Of a stretch of 32,710 nt of DNA, positions 1 through 7,205 are shown one piece after another (position 1 is the stretch's first letter; every line of letters begins with the position of its first letter). The stretch is from G020350405 sp964513655. GTDB taxonomy: Bacteria > Planctomycetota > Phycisphaerae > Sedimentisphaerales > Anaerobacaceae. A program made the translations under genes and the position numbers. The notes under the pieces are model-generated. The model was not told the origin of the DNA and ran no database searches. It saw nothing but the letters and a program-made list of their open reading frames with translations. The stretch lies in the NCBI GenBank assembly GCA_964513655.1, contig CAZENQ010000033.1, positions 1 through 32,710 on the forward strand, in the 5' to 3' direction.

Positions 1-315
1 AATTTTCCTAAATTTTCACACTTTGAAACACTTTCAAACACTTATTCCAGCGCAACTTCACCCCTTTTTCTGAGTTTTTCCAAACTTTTCACACTTTGAA
101 ACACTTTCACACACCCCCAACCCCCATTTTTAGCCCAAAATCAAAGGTACGTATCCGCACTCAAAATCACCAGCTGCATTTTTACCATTGAAAACCTGAA
201 TACGTCGCCTATAATTTACTCCGGCCTCGTTACTCATAACCCGGCCAAAATACGTCAGTTGGTCGCCCTAAGTCCTTGCTATAAAATGTCTTGCGCCGAG
301 ACCTGAGAGAAGAAA
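1..315. other. Intergenic region with phased direct repeats, upstream of the glycosyltransferase gene
   Basis: I see no gene in this stretch. The left part is a pyrimidine-rich, AT-rich tract with a 29-base direct repeat (listed separately). The right part carries two copies of the word AATACGTC/AATACGTC-like near 197 and 248. A weak sigma70-like pair, TTGGTC at 259-264 and TATAAA at 280-285 with only 15 bases between, could drive the gene that starts at 316. A purine stretch (GAGAGAAGAAA) just before that ATG would serve as a modest ribosome binding site. Confidence 0.5.
13..114. repeat. 29-base direct repeat built from 10-base units
   Basis: Bases 13-41 and 86-114 match at 28 of 29 positions (both begin TTTTCACACTTTGAAACACT). 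Similarity extends a little to the left of each copy. Inside each copy the unit ACACTTTSAA is reiterated every 10 bases, about one helical turn. The copies start 73 bases apart. No open reading frame covers them. This fits an operator array or iteron-like binding site, but the function is unknown. Confidence 0.7.
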
Positions 316-1023
316 ATGACTGACGACAAATATAAGTTTTCCATCATTATTCCCGTCCTGAACGAGCAGGACCTAATCAACCCCCTCATACAAAACCTTA
401 GACTGCAAGCACTTATGAACACCGCCGAAGTAATCGTCGTCGACGGCGACCCCAATGGCTCAACCATCAACCTAATCCACGACCGCAAAACGACTTGCGC
501 GACCTCCGAACCCGGCCGAGACCGCCAAATGAACACCGGCGCCGCCATAGCACGCGGCGAAATCCTGATCTTCCTGCACGCCGATACAAAGCTGCCCCGG
601 GACGCCCTCAAAAAAATCGCCGAAGTCCTTGAAAATAAACAACTTGTGGCAGGGGCCTTTGACCTCGCAATAGATTCCAATAGACTTATTCTAAAGTACA
701 TCGCTGCCCGCGCCCGCCTTCGTTCTCGCCTAAATAGAATCCCCTACGGCGACCAGGCAATCTTTATAAGAAGAGCGTATTTTGAGGAAATCGGGGGTTT
801 TAAAGAGATGCCCCTGATGGAGGACATCGACCTGATGCGGCGTATAAAGAAAGACGGCAAAAGGATTTACATACTTAAGGACAGAGTTAGCACATCCGCC
901 CGTAGATGGGAGAAACAAGGGGCAATTCGCACCACACTGAGAAATCAAGTGCTGGTAACTTTGTACTATTTGGGCGTCAGTCCCGAGAAACTGGCACGTT
1001 TCTACAGGCAGCATGGCAGTTAA
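316..1023 (+). CDS. Glycosyltransferase family 2, radical SAM/selenodomain-associated type (TIGR04283-like)
   Basis: A 235-residue cytoplasmic GT-A glycosyltransferase. The N-terminus has the nucleotide-sugar fold signature (SIIIPVLNE near residue 9, then VIVVDGDPNGS). It is followed by GRDRQMNTGAA, the metal-binding HADT in place of a DxD motif near residue 95, PYGDQAIF, and the acceptor-side MEDIDLMRR. This arrangement and the short length are typical of the family called 'transferase 2, rSAM/selenodomain-associated', which is named for its neighbourhood with ArsS-like radical SAM genes. Such a gene does lie 1.4 kb downstream. A likely job is adding a sugar during arsenosugar or related small-molecule synthesis, but the acceptor is not known. 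A 269-base gap separates it from the methyltransferase gene, so it may have its own transcript. Confidence 0.85.
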   Translation: MTDDKYKFSIIIPVLNEQDLINPLIQNLRLQALMNTAEVIVVDGDPNGSTINLIHDRKTTCATSEPGRDRQMNTGAAIARGEILIFLHADTKLPRDALKKIAEVLENKQLVAGAFDLAIDSNRLILKYIAARARLRSRLNRIPYGDQAIFIRRAYFEEIGGFKEMPLMEDIDLMRRIKKDGKRIYILKDRVSTSARRWEKQGAIRTTLRNQVLVTLYYLGVSPEKLARFYRQHGS

Positions 1024-1099
1024 TCCGTGCGGGAGTAGCTGTGCGGACAATATTCGAAAAACTGATTTTTGGCAGACGTAATTAGCTATTTCACAACGT

Positions 1100-1116
1100 A
1101 TAGGGTTTTCCCCTAT
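1100..1116. promoter_or_regulatory. Candidate operator palindrome upstream of arsM
   Basis: The arms ATAGGG and CCCTAT flank a five-base centre (TTTTC), in the gap between the glycosyltransferase and the methyltransferase genes. NarL-family regulators such as DosR use GGG/CCC inverted repeats of similar size. A related GGGGAATCCCC palindrome lies upstream of csrA at 14928-14938. The binding protein is not known. The rest of the gap (1024-1292) shows no gene and no clear sigma70 promoter. Confidence 0.35.
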
Positions 1117-1292
1117 GTGATAAACAGGCCCGACCCCGATGGATAGTTGCGAGCTTATAACCTATTATGGAGGCAAAGACGGCCGTTAAGAAGAAAAACG
1201 TAAGAGGCTGTATTTATACGTGTTTCTTGTCTCTCAGTATTCTGTAACGATAGCCTGATAAACCTGTTAAATACTTTAGGAGGCGTTGAAGA

Positions 1293-2369
1293 ATGGAAAC
1301 GGAAGCGGATATGTTAGACTCCAGGCAGCGATATGAGACCGTAAAAAAGTATTATGGGGAGACGCTGCAGAGCAGCTCGGATTTGAGAACGGATGCCTGC
1401 TGCACATCTGAGATGCTTTCGCCGCGCGTAACAGAGGTGCTGGCGTTAATCAACGATGAGATAAAGGACAAATATTACGGCTGCGGCTCACCGATACCGC
1501 TATGTATAGAGGGTATGGAAATTCTTGATGTTGGGTGCGGCACAGGGAGGGACTGTTACGTTATGTCAAAGCTGGCCGGGGAGAAAGGATTCGTCCGCGG
1601 CATAGATATGACGGAGAACCAGACAGCGGTTGCGAAAAAGTATATCGATGAGCAAACGGCTGTCTTCGGTTACAGCAGACCAAACGTAGAATTTATCCTG
1701 GATTATATTGAGAATTTACACAAACACTTTGAAGAAAAATCGGTGGATGTTGTAACATCCAACTGCGTTGTTAATCTCACTGATGACAAAGAAATTATCC
1801 TGCGGCAAATTCATGAGATTTTGAAATTCGGCGGAGAGATGTATTTTGCGGACATATATGCAGACAGGCGAGTTGCCAAAGAGATTTCGCAGGACCCTGT
1901 CCTTCGGGGGGAATGTCTCGGCGGGGCCCTTTATTACAGAGACTTTGAGCGAATCGCACGAAAAGTGGGTTTTTCAGACCCGAGAGTTGTCTCTAAAAGG
2001 TTTGTTAATATATGCAATGAAGAAATCAAACGCATGGTGGGAAACGTAAACTTTTATTCGATAACGTACCGCTTGTGGAAGCTCGAAGGTCTGGAAGAGG
2101 CCTGTGAAGACTATGGACACATTGCTACTTACAACGGGCAAATACCAGAGTCGCCCTTTAAGTTTGAGCTGGACAGCGGGCATGTGTTCTACAAAAACAA
2201 GCCCGAAAGGATATGCGGTAATACCGCCCTTATGTTGTCCAAGACCAGGTTTAAAAGGTACTTCGAGGTGGCAGGCAGCTTCGATGAGCATTTTGGGAAA
2301 TTTGAGAGCTGTTCCAACGTCGAACGGAGTGGCAACACTGACCAGCGGGGCGCAGACTGCTGCTCATGA
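1293..2369 (+). CDS. arsM: Arsenite S-adenosylmethionine methyltransferase (ArsM-like)
   Basis: A 358-residue class I methyltransferase that transfers methyl groups from S-adenosylmethionine to trivalent arsenic. The SAM motif is LDVGCGTGRD near residue 77. The cysteines that bind As(III) in ArsM enzymes can be placed: the pair Cys36-Cys37 (DACCTSEM), Cys158 in the conserved SNCVVNL, and Cys208 in GECLGGAL. The C-terminal extension ends in CCS, as in many ArsM proteins. The start is well supported: AGGAGG lies nine bases before the ATG at 1293. The gene opens a tight run of six plus-strand genes, with the radical SAM gene starting 54 bases after its stop. Methylated arsenic from this enzyme is the known substrate for ArsS-type chemistry. 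An antimony or selenium substrate cannot be excluded from sequence. Confidence 0.88.
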   Translation: METEADMLDSRQRYETVKKYYGETLQSSSDLRTDACCTSEMLSPRVTEVLALINDEIKDKYYGCGSPIPLCIEGMEILDVGCGTGRDCYVMSKLAGEKGFVRGIDMTENQTAVAKKYIDEQTAVFGYSRPNVEFILDYIENLHKHFEEKSVDVVTSNCVVNLTDDKEIILRQIHEILKFGGEMYFADIYADRRVAKEISQDPVLRGECLGGALYYRDFERIARKVGFSDPRVVSKRFVNICNEEIKRMVGNVNFYSITYRLWKLEGLEEACEDYGHIATYNGQIPESPFKFELDSGHVFYKNKPERICGNTALMLSKTRFKRYFEVAGSFDEHFGKFESCSNVERSGNTDQRGADCCS

Positions 2370-2423
2370 GGAAAAAATCCTAAACGCCGCTCGAGGGGCA
2401 GTGAAGGTTGACGGTTTAGGGAA

Positions 2424-3389
2424 ATGGCTGCAGATTTTAAGAAAACGGTGGAAAGAATAAATCCGGGGCTACTGAGGCTGGACAGGCTCGAGACGCTGCA
2501 GGTCAATCTGGGTAATATGTGCAACCAAACGTGCAGGCATTGTCACATCCAAGGCGGGCCAGACGGTAAAAAGATAATGCCAAAAACGGTCATGGTAAAA
2601 ATCATTGATTTTGTCCGAAGTCACCCGGGGCTCTGCGTTGATATGACCGGCGGCTGCCCGGAACTCAACCCCGACTTTAAGTTTTTCCTTAATAATGTTT
2701 ATAAGTTAGCGTCCCGTCTTATGGTCCGAACGAACCTTACCGTGTTTTTCGAGCCGGGTCTGGATTGGGCTGCCGCGTGGTACAGCGAGCACGAGGTGGT
2801 TCTGATAGCTTCGCTGCCATGCTATACAGAGGAAAACGTCAACAAACAGCGGGGGGCCGGGGTATTTAGAAAAAGTATAGACGCATTGAGGATGCTAAAT
2901 GAATTGGGTTACGGCGCAGACGGCCAACTGGAGCTGAATCTTGTTTATAATCCGGGAGGGGATTTTTTGCCGGGTGCTCAGGAACAACTCGAAGCTGAAT
3001 ACAAGAGAGAACTGCATGAAAAATACGGGATTCGGTTCAATAAGCTTTTCACCATTACAAATGCGCCGATTGGGCGATTCAAGCAGTATCTGCAGTCAAA
3101 CGGGCGACTGGAACAGTATCAGGTGCTTTTAGCGGAGAATTTTAATCCGGATGCGGCTGAGAACGTTATGTGTCGCAATCTTGTCAGTGTTGATTACCGG
3201 GGCCTGGTATATAACTGCGACTTCAATCAGGTACTGGACCTGCCTATAATCGATTCGAGAGGCGGTGCCGTGACAATCGAGACATTAAGAGAGGTTCTTT
3301 CCGGAAGTCTTGAGATAATAACCGGCGAGCACTGTTTTTGCTGTACGGCAGGGGCAGGCTCAAGTTGTACGGGCGCAGTCGTGAAATAG
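2424..3389 (+). CDS. arsS: Arsenosugar-type radical SAM protein (ArsS-like, TIGR04167)
   Basis: A 321-residue radical SAM enzyme. The 4Fe-4S site is C33-x3-C37-x2-C40 (CNQTCRHC), followed by the glycine-rich DMTGGCPELNP. The C-terminal half is the DUF3641-like domain and ends with the Cys-rich signature CFCCTAGAGSSCTGA. In this family ArsS forms a carbon-arsenic bond between dimethylarsenite and the 5'-deoxyadenosyl group, giving the precursor of arsenosugars. Some relatives carry selenocysteine in the tail, but here all positions are ordinary Cys codons. No in-frame start exists farther upstream because TGA lies at 2409-2411. The ribosome binding site is poor (AGGG almost touching the ATG), so translation may be coupled to the preceding arsM. 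The start is therefore less certain than the function. Confidence 0.88.
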   Translation: MAADFKKTVERINPGLLRLDRLETLQVNLGNMCNQTCRHCHIQGGPDGKKIMPKTVMVKIIDFVRSHPGLCVDMTGGCPELNPDFKFFLNNVYKLASRLMVRTNLTVFFEPGLDWAAAWYSEHEVVLIASLPCYTEENVNKQRGAGVFRKSIDALRMLNELGYGADGQLELNLVYNPGGDFLPGAQEQLEAEYKRELHEKYGIRFNKLFTITNAPIGRFKQYLQSNGRLEQYQVLLAENFNPDAAENVMCRNLVSVDYRGLVYNCDFNQVLDLPIIDSRGGAVTIETLREVLSGSLEIITGEHCFCCTAGAGSSCTGAVVK

Positions 3390-3439
3390 ATGCGGGCGGG
3401 CCCGGCGAGTAACTTAAAACGTTGAAAGGGGACATTGGC

Positions 3440-4321
3440 ATGCGAAACAGCTGTTGGTTAATTGTCGGTATGGCCTTCTTGATAATATTCGGAGGCATCA
3501 ACCAGATGGCGTTCGCAACTGACCAGAGCGAGAAGAGTTTTTCTTACGACAGCTACGCGGCTGTGCTTAAAAGTCATGTTGATGATGCGGGAATGGTAAA
3601 CTACAGGGGATTACAGGCTGAGCGAGACAAGCTTGACGAGTTCTCTGCTATGATTGGAAGGTTAGAGCGGAAGGTGTATGAGAAGTGGGGCGAAAGGGAT
3701 AAAATCGCCTTTTGGCTTAATGCGTACAACGCTTTCACACTGCAGGCGATAATCGACCACTATCCTATAAAACCGTCGTTTTTGAAGTTGCGCGTTTATC
3801 CTAAAAACAGCATTCGGCAAATTCCGGGTGTATGGGACAAGATAGTTTTTAACGTAATGGGGCAGGATTTGACCCTCGAACATATTGAGCATGAGATACT
3901 TCGTAAGGAATTCGATGAGCCAAGGATACACATGGCTATGGTCTGTGCGGCAATGGGCTGTCCACCGCTTCTCAACGAGCCTTACACGGGTGCCAATCTT
4001 GAGTTGCAGCTTGACGGCCGTACCCGCCGGTTTCTTGATAATCCCGCGAAATTCAGAATTGACCGTGACAAGGGCAGGTTATACCTGTCACCGATTCTGA
4101 AGTGGTTCGCAGAAGATTTCACCAGTAAGTACAGCCCCGCAAAGGAGATTGCAAAGCACGGCACAAAGGTTTCGGCCGTGTTGAATTTCATTTCAGGGCA
4201 TCTTAAGGAGGCTGACAGGGATTATATTCTTGCCGGGAAGTTCAAAGTCAAATATCTCAAATATGACTGGTCGCTGAATGAACAAACCAAGGGTAAAAAA
4301 AAGGCAAATAAGGCGGACTAA
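3440..4321 (+). CDS. Exported DUF547 protein
   Basis: A 293-residue protein with an N-terminal signal peptide (hydrophobic run IVGMAFLIIFGG, likely cleavage after MAFA near residue 25) and a DUF547 domain over most of the rest. Family signatures visible are KIAFWLNAYNAFTL, the I-H-M-A-M-V-C-A-A-x-G-C-P stretch with its two cysteines, and the LSPILKWFAEDF segment. I chose the ATG at 3440 because AAGGGG lies nine bases before it. A TTG at 3422 would put residues before the signal peptide. DUF547 genes often sit beside this radical SAM family. Their activity is unknown, and a papain-like or transglutaminase-like fold has been suggested. It starts 50 bases after arsS and overlaps the next gene by 44 bases if that gene uses its ATG. 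Confidence 0.85.
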   Translation: MRNSCWLIVGMAFLIIFGGINQMAFATDQSEKSFSYDSYAAVLKSHVDDAGMVNYRGLQAERDKLDEFSAMIGRLERKVYEKWGERDKIAFWLNAYNAFTLQAIIDHYPIKPSFLKLRVYPKNSIRQIPGVWDKIVFNVMGQDLTLEHIEHEILRKEFDEPRIHMAMVCAAMGCPPLLNEPYTGANLELQLDGRTRRFLDNPAKFRIDRDKGRLYLSPILKWFAEDFTSKYSPAKEIAKHGTKVSAVLNFISGHLKEADRDYILAGKFKVKYLKYDWSLNEQTKGKKKANKAD

Positions 4322-5018
4322 GCATACGAGCAGACAGGAGGACAGGTGTATACTGCTTTTTGTAAGGTACCCGACACCAGGTGAGGTCAAAACACGCCTT
4401 TCCGATAAACTCGGCGACGCAGAGGCAGTCAGCATTTATAGAAATTTCATTGTCGATATATTGTCAACTTTGCAGAGGCTTGAGCTGCCCTTTAAAATAT
4501 TTTTCCACCCTGATTCGGCCAGAGAGAAACTTTACGAATGGTTGGGCACGCGATATTCGTACGTGCCGCAATGTGGTCAGGATCTGGGCGAAAGGATGAA
4601 GAACGCGTTTTCTTATGCCTTTCGTAATAATATCAGGCAGGCTGTCATCATTGGTTCGGACAGTCCTGATTTGCCTGCGGATTTAGTAAATCGTAGCTTT
4701 GCCGCGCTCGAAACGTATGATGCGGTAATAGGCCCGGCCGGCGATGGTGGATACTATCTGATAGGGTTTTCACAAACTGGCTTTGTACCTGAAGCATTTA
4801 AGAACGTCGGTTGGGGCAGTGGCAGCGTATTCGAGCAGACCTGTAAAATACTGAAGGAGCATCAAAGGAAAGCGTATCTCCTGCCGGAATGGTACGATGT
4901 GGACACTTTGGAAGACCTGAAATCACTGCTCGTACGAAACAAAAACACAGCATTCAGACAATCCAAAACCTATGCGTATCTGACATCAGAGAAAATTGGG
5001 AGTGACTTACATGTTTGA
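4278..5018 (+). CDS. DUF2064 transferase, radical SAM/selenodomain-associated (TIGR04282-like)
   Basis: A nucleotidyl/glycosyl-transferase-like protein of up to 246 residues. The family core is clear: LLFVRYPTPGEVKTRL (the phosphate-binding loop region), QDLGERMKNAF, GSDSPDLPADL carrying acidic metal-binding residues, and GPAGDGGYYLIGF, then DVDTLEDL near the end. It is the usual partner of the TIGR04283 glycosyltransferase found at the head of this cluster. The start is doubtful. The ATG at 4278 lies 44 bases inside the previous gene, has no ribosome binding site and adds a basic extension that relatives lack. A perfect AGGAGG at 4336-4341 is spaced for initiation at an ATA at 4350, which would begin exactly where the conserved domain begins. 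The gene overlaps the next one by eight bases. Confidence 0.83.
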   Translation: MNKPRVKKRQIRRTKHTSRQEDRCILLFVRYPTPGEVKTRLSDKLGDAEAVSIYRNFIVDILSTLQRLELPFKIFFHPDSAREKLYEWLGTRYSYVPQCGQDLGERMKNAFSYAFRNNIRQAVIIGSDSPDLPADLVNRSFAALETYDAVIGPAGDGGYYLIGFSQTGFVPEAFKNVGWGSGSVFEQTCKILKEHQRKAYLLPEWYDVDTLEDLKSLLVRNKNTAFRQSKTYAYLTSEKIGSDLHV

Positions 5019-6441
5019 CTACGACATTGTGGTTATAGGGGCAGGTTCAGCGGGGCTGGTCGCATGCAAAGTAGCGAATGGCCTGGGTAAAAAAAGCGCG
5101 CTAATAGAAAAAAGAAAACTGGGCGGCGATTGTACCTGGTTCGGCTGTATCCCGAGCAAGACACTCATAAAGTCAGCCTATACCGCTCACCAGCTCACAC
5201 GGCTGAGAGAATTCGGATTAGAGCCAAGCAATCCGATTGCGCTGAATACCAACAACGTTATGGCGCATGTCCGGGCAGTCGTTCAGGCTGATGCTGACGG
5301 CCATCCACCGGCCAGTTATGAGGCTGAAGGGATAAATGTGCTCTTTGGTGCACCACGGTTCCTCGATAGCCACCGGATTGAGCTGGGAGACAGGGTAATA
5401 TCATCGAAGAAGTTCATTGTTTGTACCGGTTCCAGCCCGTTAATTCCTGCCGTTGATGGGCTTGATGAGATTGCATATTTGACTAATGAAACGATTTTTG
5501 ACCTCAAAGCCCTGCCTGAATCGATGGTTGTTCTCGGGGCGGGGCCGATAGGCATAGAGCTTTCGGCAGCCCTGAATCGGCTCGGTGTGGAAATGACCGT
5601 TATCTTGAGGTCCGGCCAAATCCTCAAAAAAGAAGATAAAGAGTTGGCAGACAGACTTGCTGAGACGCTTCGGGCCGAAGGAGTCACGATACTGACCAAC
5701 ACTCGAACGAACAGCTTCACCCGGAATCAAAACAAAATTATCGCCAGTATCGATGACCAAAATGGGCAGCGAGAGATTGAGGCAGAGTCTCTGTTGGTTT
5801 CTGTCGGCAGAAGGCCGAACGTTGATGAGCTTCAATTGGACAAAGCCGGTGTTGAGTTTGGTGCAAAGGGTATCAGGGTCGATAAGCATCTCAGGACCAC
5901 CGCCAAAAATATTTATGCCGCCGGCGACGTAGTCCCCCCTTATCTGTTTACTCATATTGCCGAATATGAGGCGATAATCGCCACCACCAACGCGTGTCTG
6001 CCCATAAAGCGAAAGACAAATTATAGAAATGTACTATGGTGCACATATACCGACCCTGAACTCGCCCGTGCAGGATTGACAGAACAGCAGGCAAGAGACC
6101 AATACGGCAACAAAGTCAGGGTCTATCGGTGGGAGCACAAAGACATCGACCGCGCAAAAACTGATTTGGCCCAGAACGGCCTGAGCAAATTTGTCTGTGA
6201 TAAGAAGGGCAGACTGCTCGGTATACATATTCTGGGACACGGTGCCGCCGAGCTAATGCACGAGGCCCAGCTTGCAAAGTCAATAGGCCTTCCATTTAGC
6301 AAGATAGCATCTGTGATTCACGCCTATCCATCATATTCCGACGCGGTGCGTCAGCCGGCAAAGCGGTGCTATATAGACAACCTGCAAAATAATTTCTTCA
6401 TAAAGCTGCTCAAAAAATTCGCTCCAAAAAAGAACAAGTAG
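5011..6441 (+). CDS. FAD-dependent disulfide oxidoreductase, MerA/dihydrolipoamide dehydrogenase-like
   Basis: A 476-residue class I pyridine nucleotide-disulfide oxidoreductase. It has the FAD-binding GAGSAG at residues 10-15, the redox pair Cys41-Cys46 in GGDCTWFGCIPSK, a second dinucleotide motif (VVLGAGPIGIELS), YAAGDVVPP, and a C-terminal dimer domain with HAYPSYSDAVR. The last motif carries Tyr where lipoamide dehydrogenases have the catalytic His, a difference also seen in mercuric reductases. However, the vicinal C-terminal cysteine pair of true MerA and its N-terminal heavy-metal domain are both missing. A mercury role is therefore not supported, and reduction of a disulfide, or of an oxidised arsenic-thiol species, is possible. 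The ATG at 5011 has GGGAG eight bases upstream; a TTG at 4996 is less likely. Confidence 0.87.
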   Translation: MFDYDIVVIGAGSAGLVACKVANGLGKKSALIEKRKLGGDCTWFGCIPSKTLIKSAYTAHQLTRLREFGLEPSNPIALNTNNVMAHVRAVVQADADGHPPASYEAEGINVLFGAPRFLDSHRIELGDRVISSKKFIVCTGSSPLIPAVDGLDEIAYLTNETIFDLKALPESMVVLGAGPIGIELSAALNRLGVEMTVILRSGQILKKEDKELADRLAETLRAEGVTILTNTRTNSFTRNQNKIIASIDDQNGQREIEAESLLVSVGRRPNVDELQLDKAGVEFGAKGIRVDKHLRTTAKNIYAAGDVVPPYLFTHIAEYEAIIATTNACLPIKRKTNYRNVLWCTYTDPELARAGLTEQQARDQYGNKVRVYRWEHKDIDRAKTDLAQNGLSKFVCDKKGRLLGIHILGHGAAELMHEAQLAKSIGLPFSKIASVIHAYPSYSDAVRQPAKRCYIDNLQNNFFIKLLKKFAPKKNK

Positions 6442-6461
6442 AAGCAATAGAAATAACGGTT

Positions 6462-7190
6462 ATGAATAAAAATCTTAAGCTTACAGTCCTTGGCGTGGTA
6501 GTCGTGGGGTTGATTGCGGCGGTAGTGCTGCTGCCGGTAAAGGACTGGCTGGTTAGAGCGTTGGAATGGACACAGGGATTAGGCGTTTGGGGGCCGGTTT
6601 TCGTGGCGGCGTTCTACATAGCCGCCTGTGTACTGTTCTTGCCCGGGTCGGTCTTGACACTTGGAGCGGGTTTTCTCTTCAAAGTAATCATCGGTACGAT
6701 TACAGTTTCGATAGCCAGCACGCTCGGCGCATGTGCGGCTTTTCTGGTTGGACGTACCCTCGCCCGGGACTGGGTATCATCAAAAATCGCTGGCAGCGAA
6801 AAGTTTGCCACCATCGATGAAGCAGTCGGCCGACAGGGCTTCAAAATTGTCCTTTTGGTTCGTCTCAGCCCTATATTTCCATTCAACCTGCTCAACTATG
6901 CCTTTGGTCTTACGAAGGTCTCGTTTGCCAAATATGCATTGGCTTCATGGATTGGGATGTTGCCGGGTACGGTCATGTATGTTTATTTTGGCGCGGGGCT
7001 GCGTTCCTTAGCCGACATTGCGGCAGGGGGGGTAGAAACCGGTACCGCCGGTCAGGTGTTTTTCTGGTTCGGCATGGCGGCCACAGTTGCAGTTACCGTA
7101 TTTGTCACCCGTATAGCACGCAGCGCCCTTAAACAGGCAGTTCCAAAAAATCCTGCCCAGACCGTCGAAAAACCGCCAGTGATTCCTTGA
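6462..7190 (+). CDS. TVP38/TMEM64-family (SNARE-associated, DedA-like) membrane protein
   Basis: A 242-residue polytopic inner-membrane protein. It starts with an N-terminal membrane segment (residues 8-25), followed by the amphipathic and hydrophobic segments of the PF09335 fold. The family signature RLSPIFPFNLLNYAFGLTKV is followed by SWIGMLPGTVMYVYFGAGL. The final hydrophobic segment (VFFWFGMAATVAVTVFVT) precedes a basic, proline-rich tail. It lies 20 bases after the oxidoreductase and closes the cluster. TVP38-like genes are recurrent neighbours of ArsS-type radical SAM genes and MerA-like flavoproteins. DedA-superfamily members move lipids or carrier-linked molecules, so transport of an arsenic-containing lipid or sugar is a possible role (inference). 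The gene converges with the minus-strand DUF255 gene 15 bases away, and no terminator hairpin is visible between them. Confidence 0.87.
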   Translation: MNKNLKLTVLGVVVVGLIAAVVLLPVKDWLVRALEWTQGLGVWGPVFVAAFYIAACVLFLPGSVLTLGAGFLFKVIIGTITVSIASTLGACAAFLVGRTLARDWVSSKIAGSEKFATIDEAVGRQGFKIVLLVRLSPIFPFNLLNYAFGLTKVSFAKYALASWIGMLPGTVMYVYFGAGLRSLADIAAGGVETGTAGQVFFWFGMAATVAVTVFVTRIARSALKQAVPKNPAQTVEKPPVIP

Positions 7191-7205
7191 AGAGTTACTG
7201 CAGTA

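Noticed and set aside
3330..3389. Possible selenocysteine in the C-terminal CTAGAGSSC motif of the ArsS-like protein
   Set aside because: All relevant positions are TGT or TGC, and the gene ends at TAG, so no in-frame TGA needs recoding.
5440..5955. A 171-codon minus-strand frame opposite the flavoprotein gene
   Set aside because: It is fully antisense to a well-conserved oxidoreductase and shows no protein family signature.
5011..6441. Naming the flavoprotein merA
   Set aside because: It lacks the C-terminal Cys pair and the N-terminal metal-binding domain, and no other mer gene is nearby.
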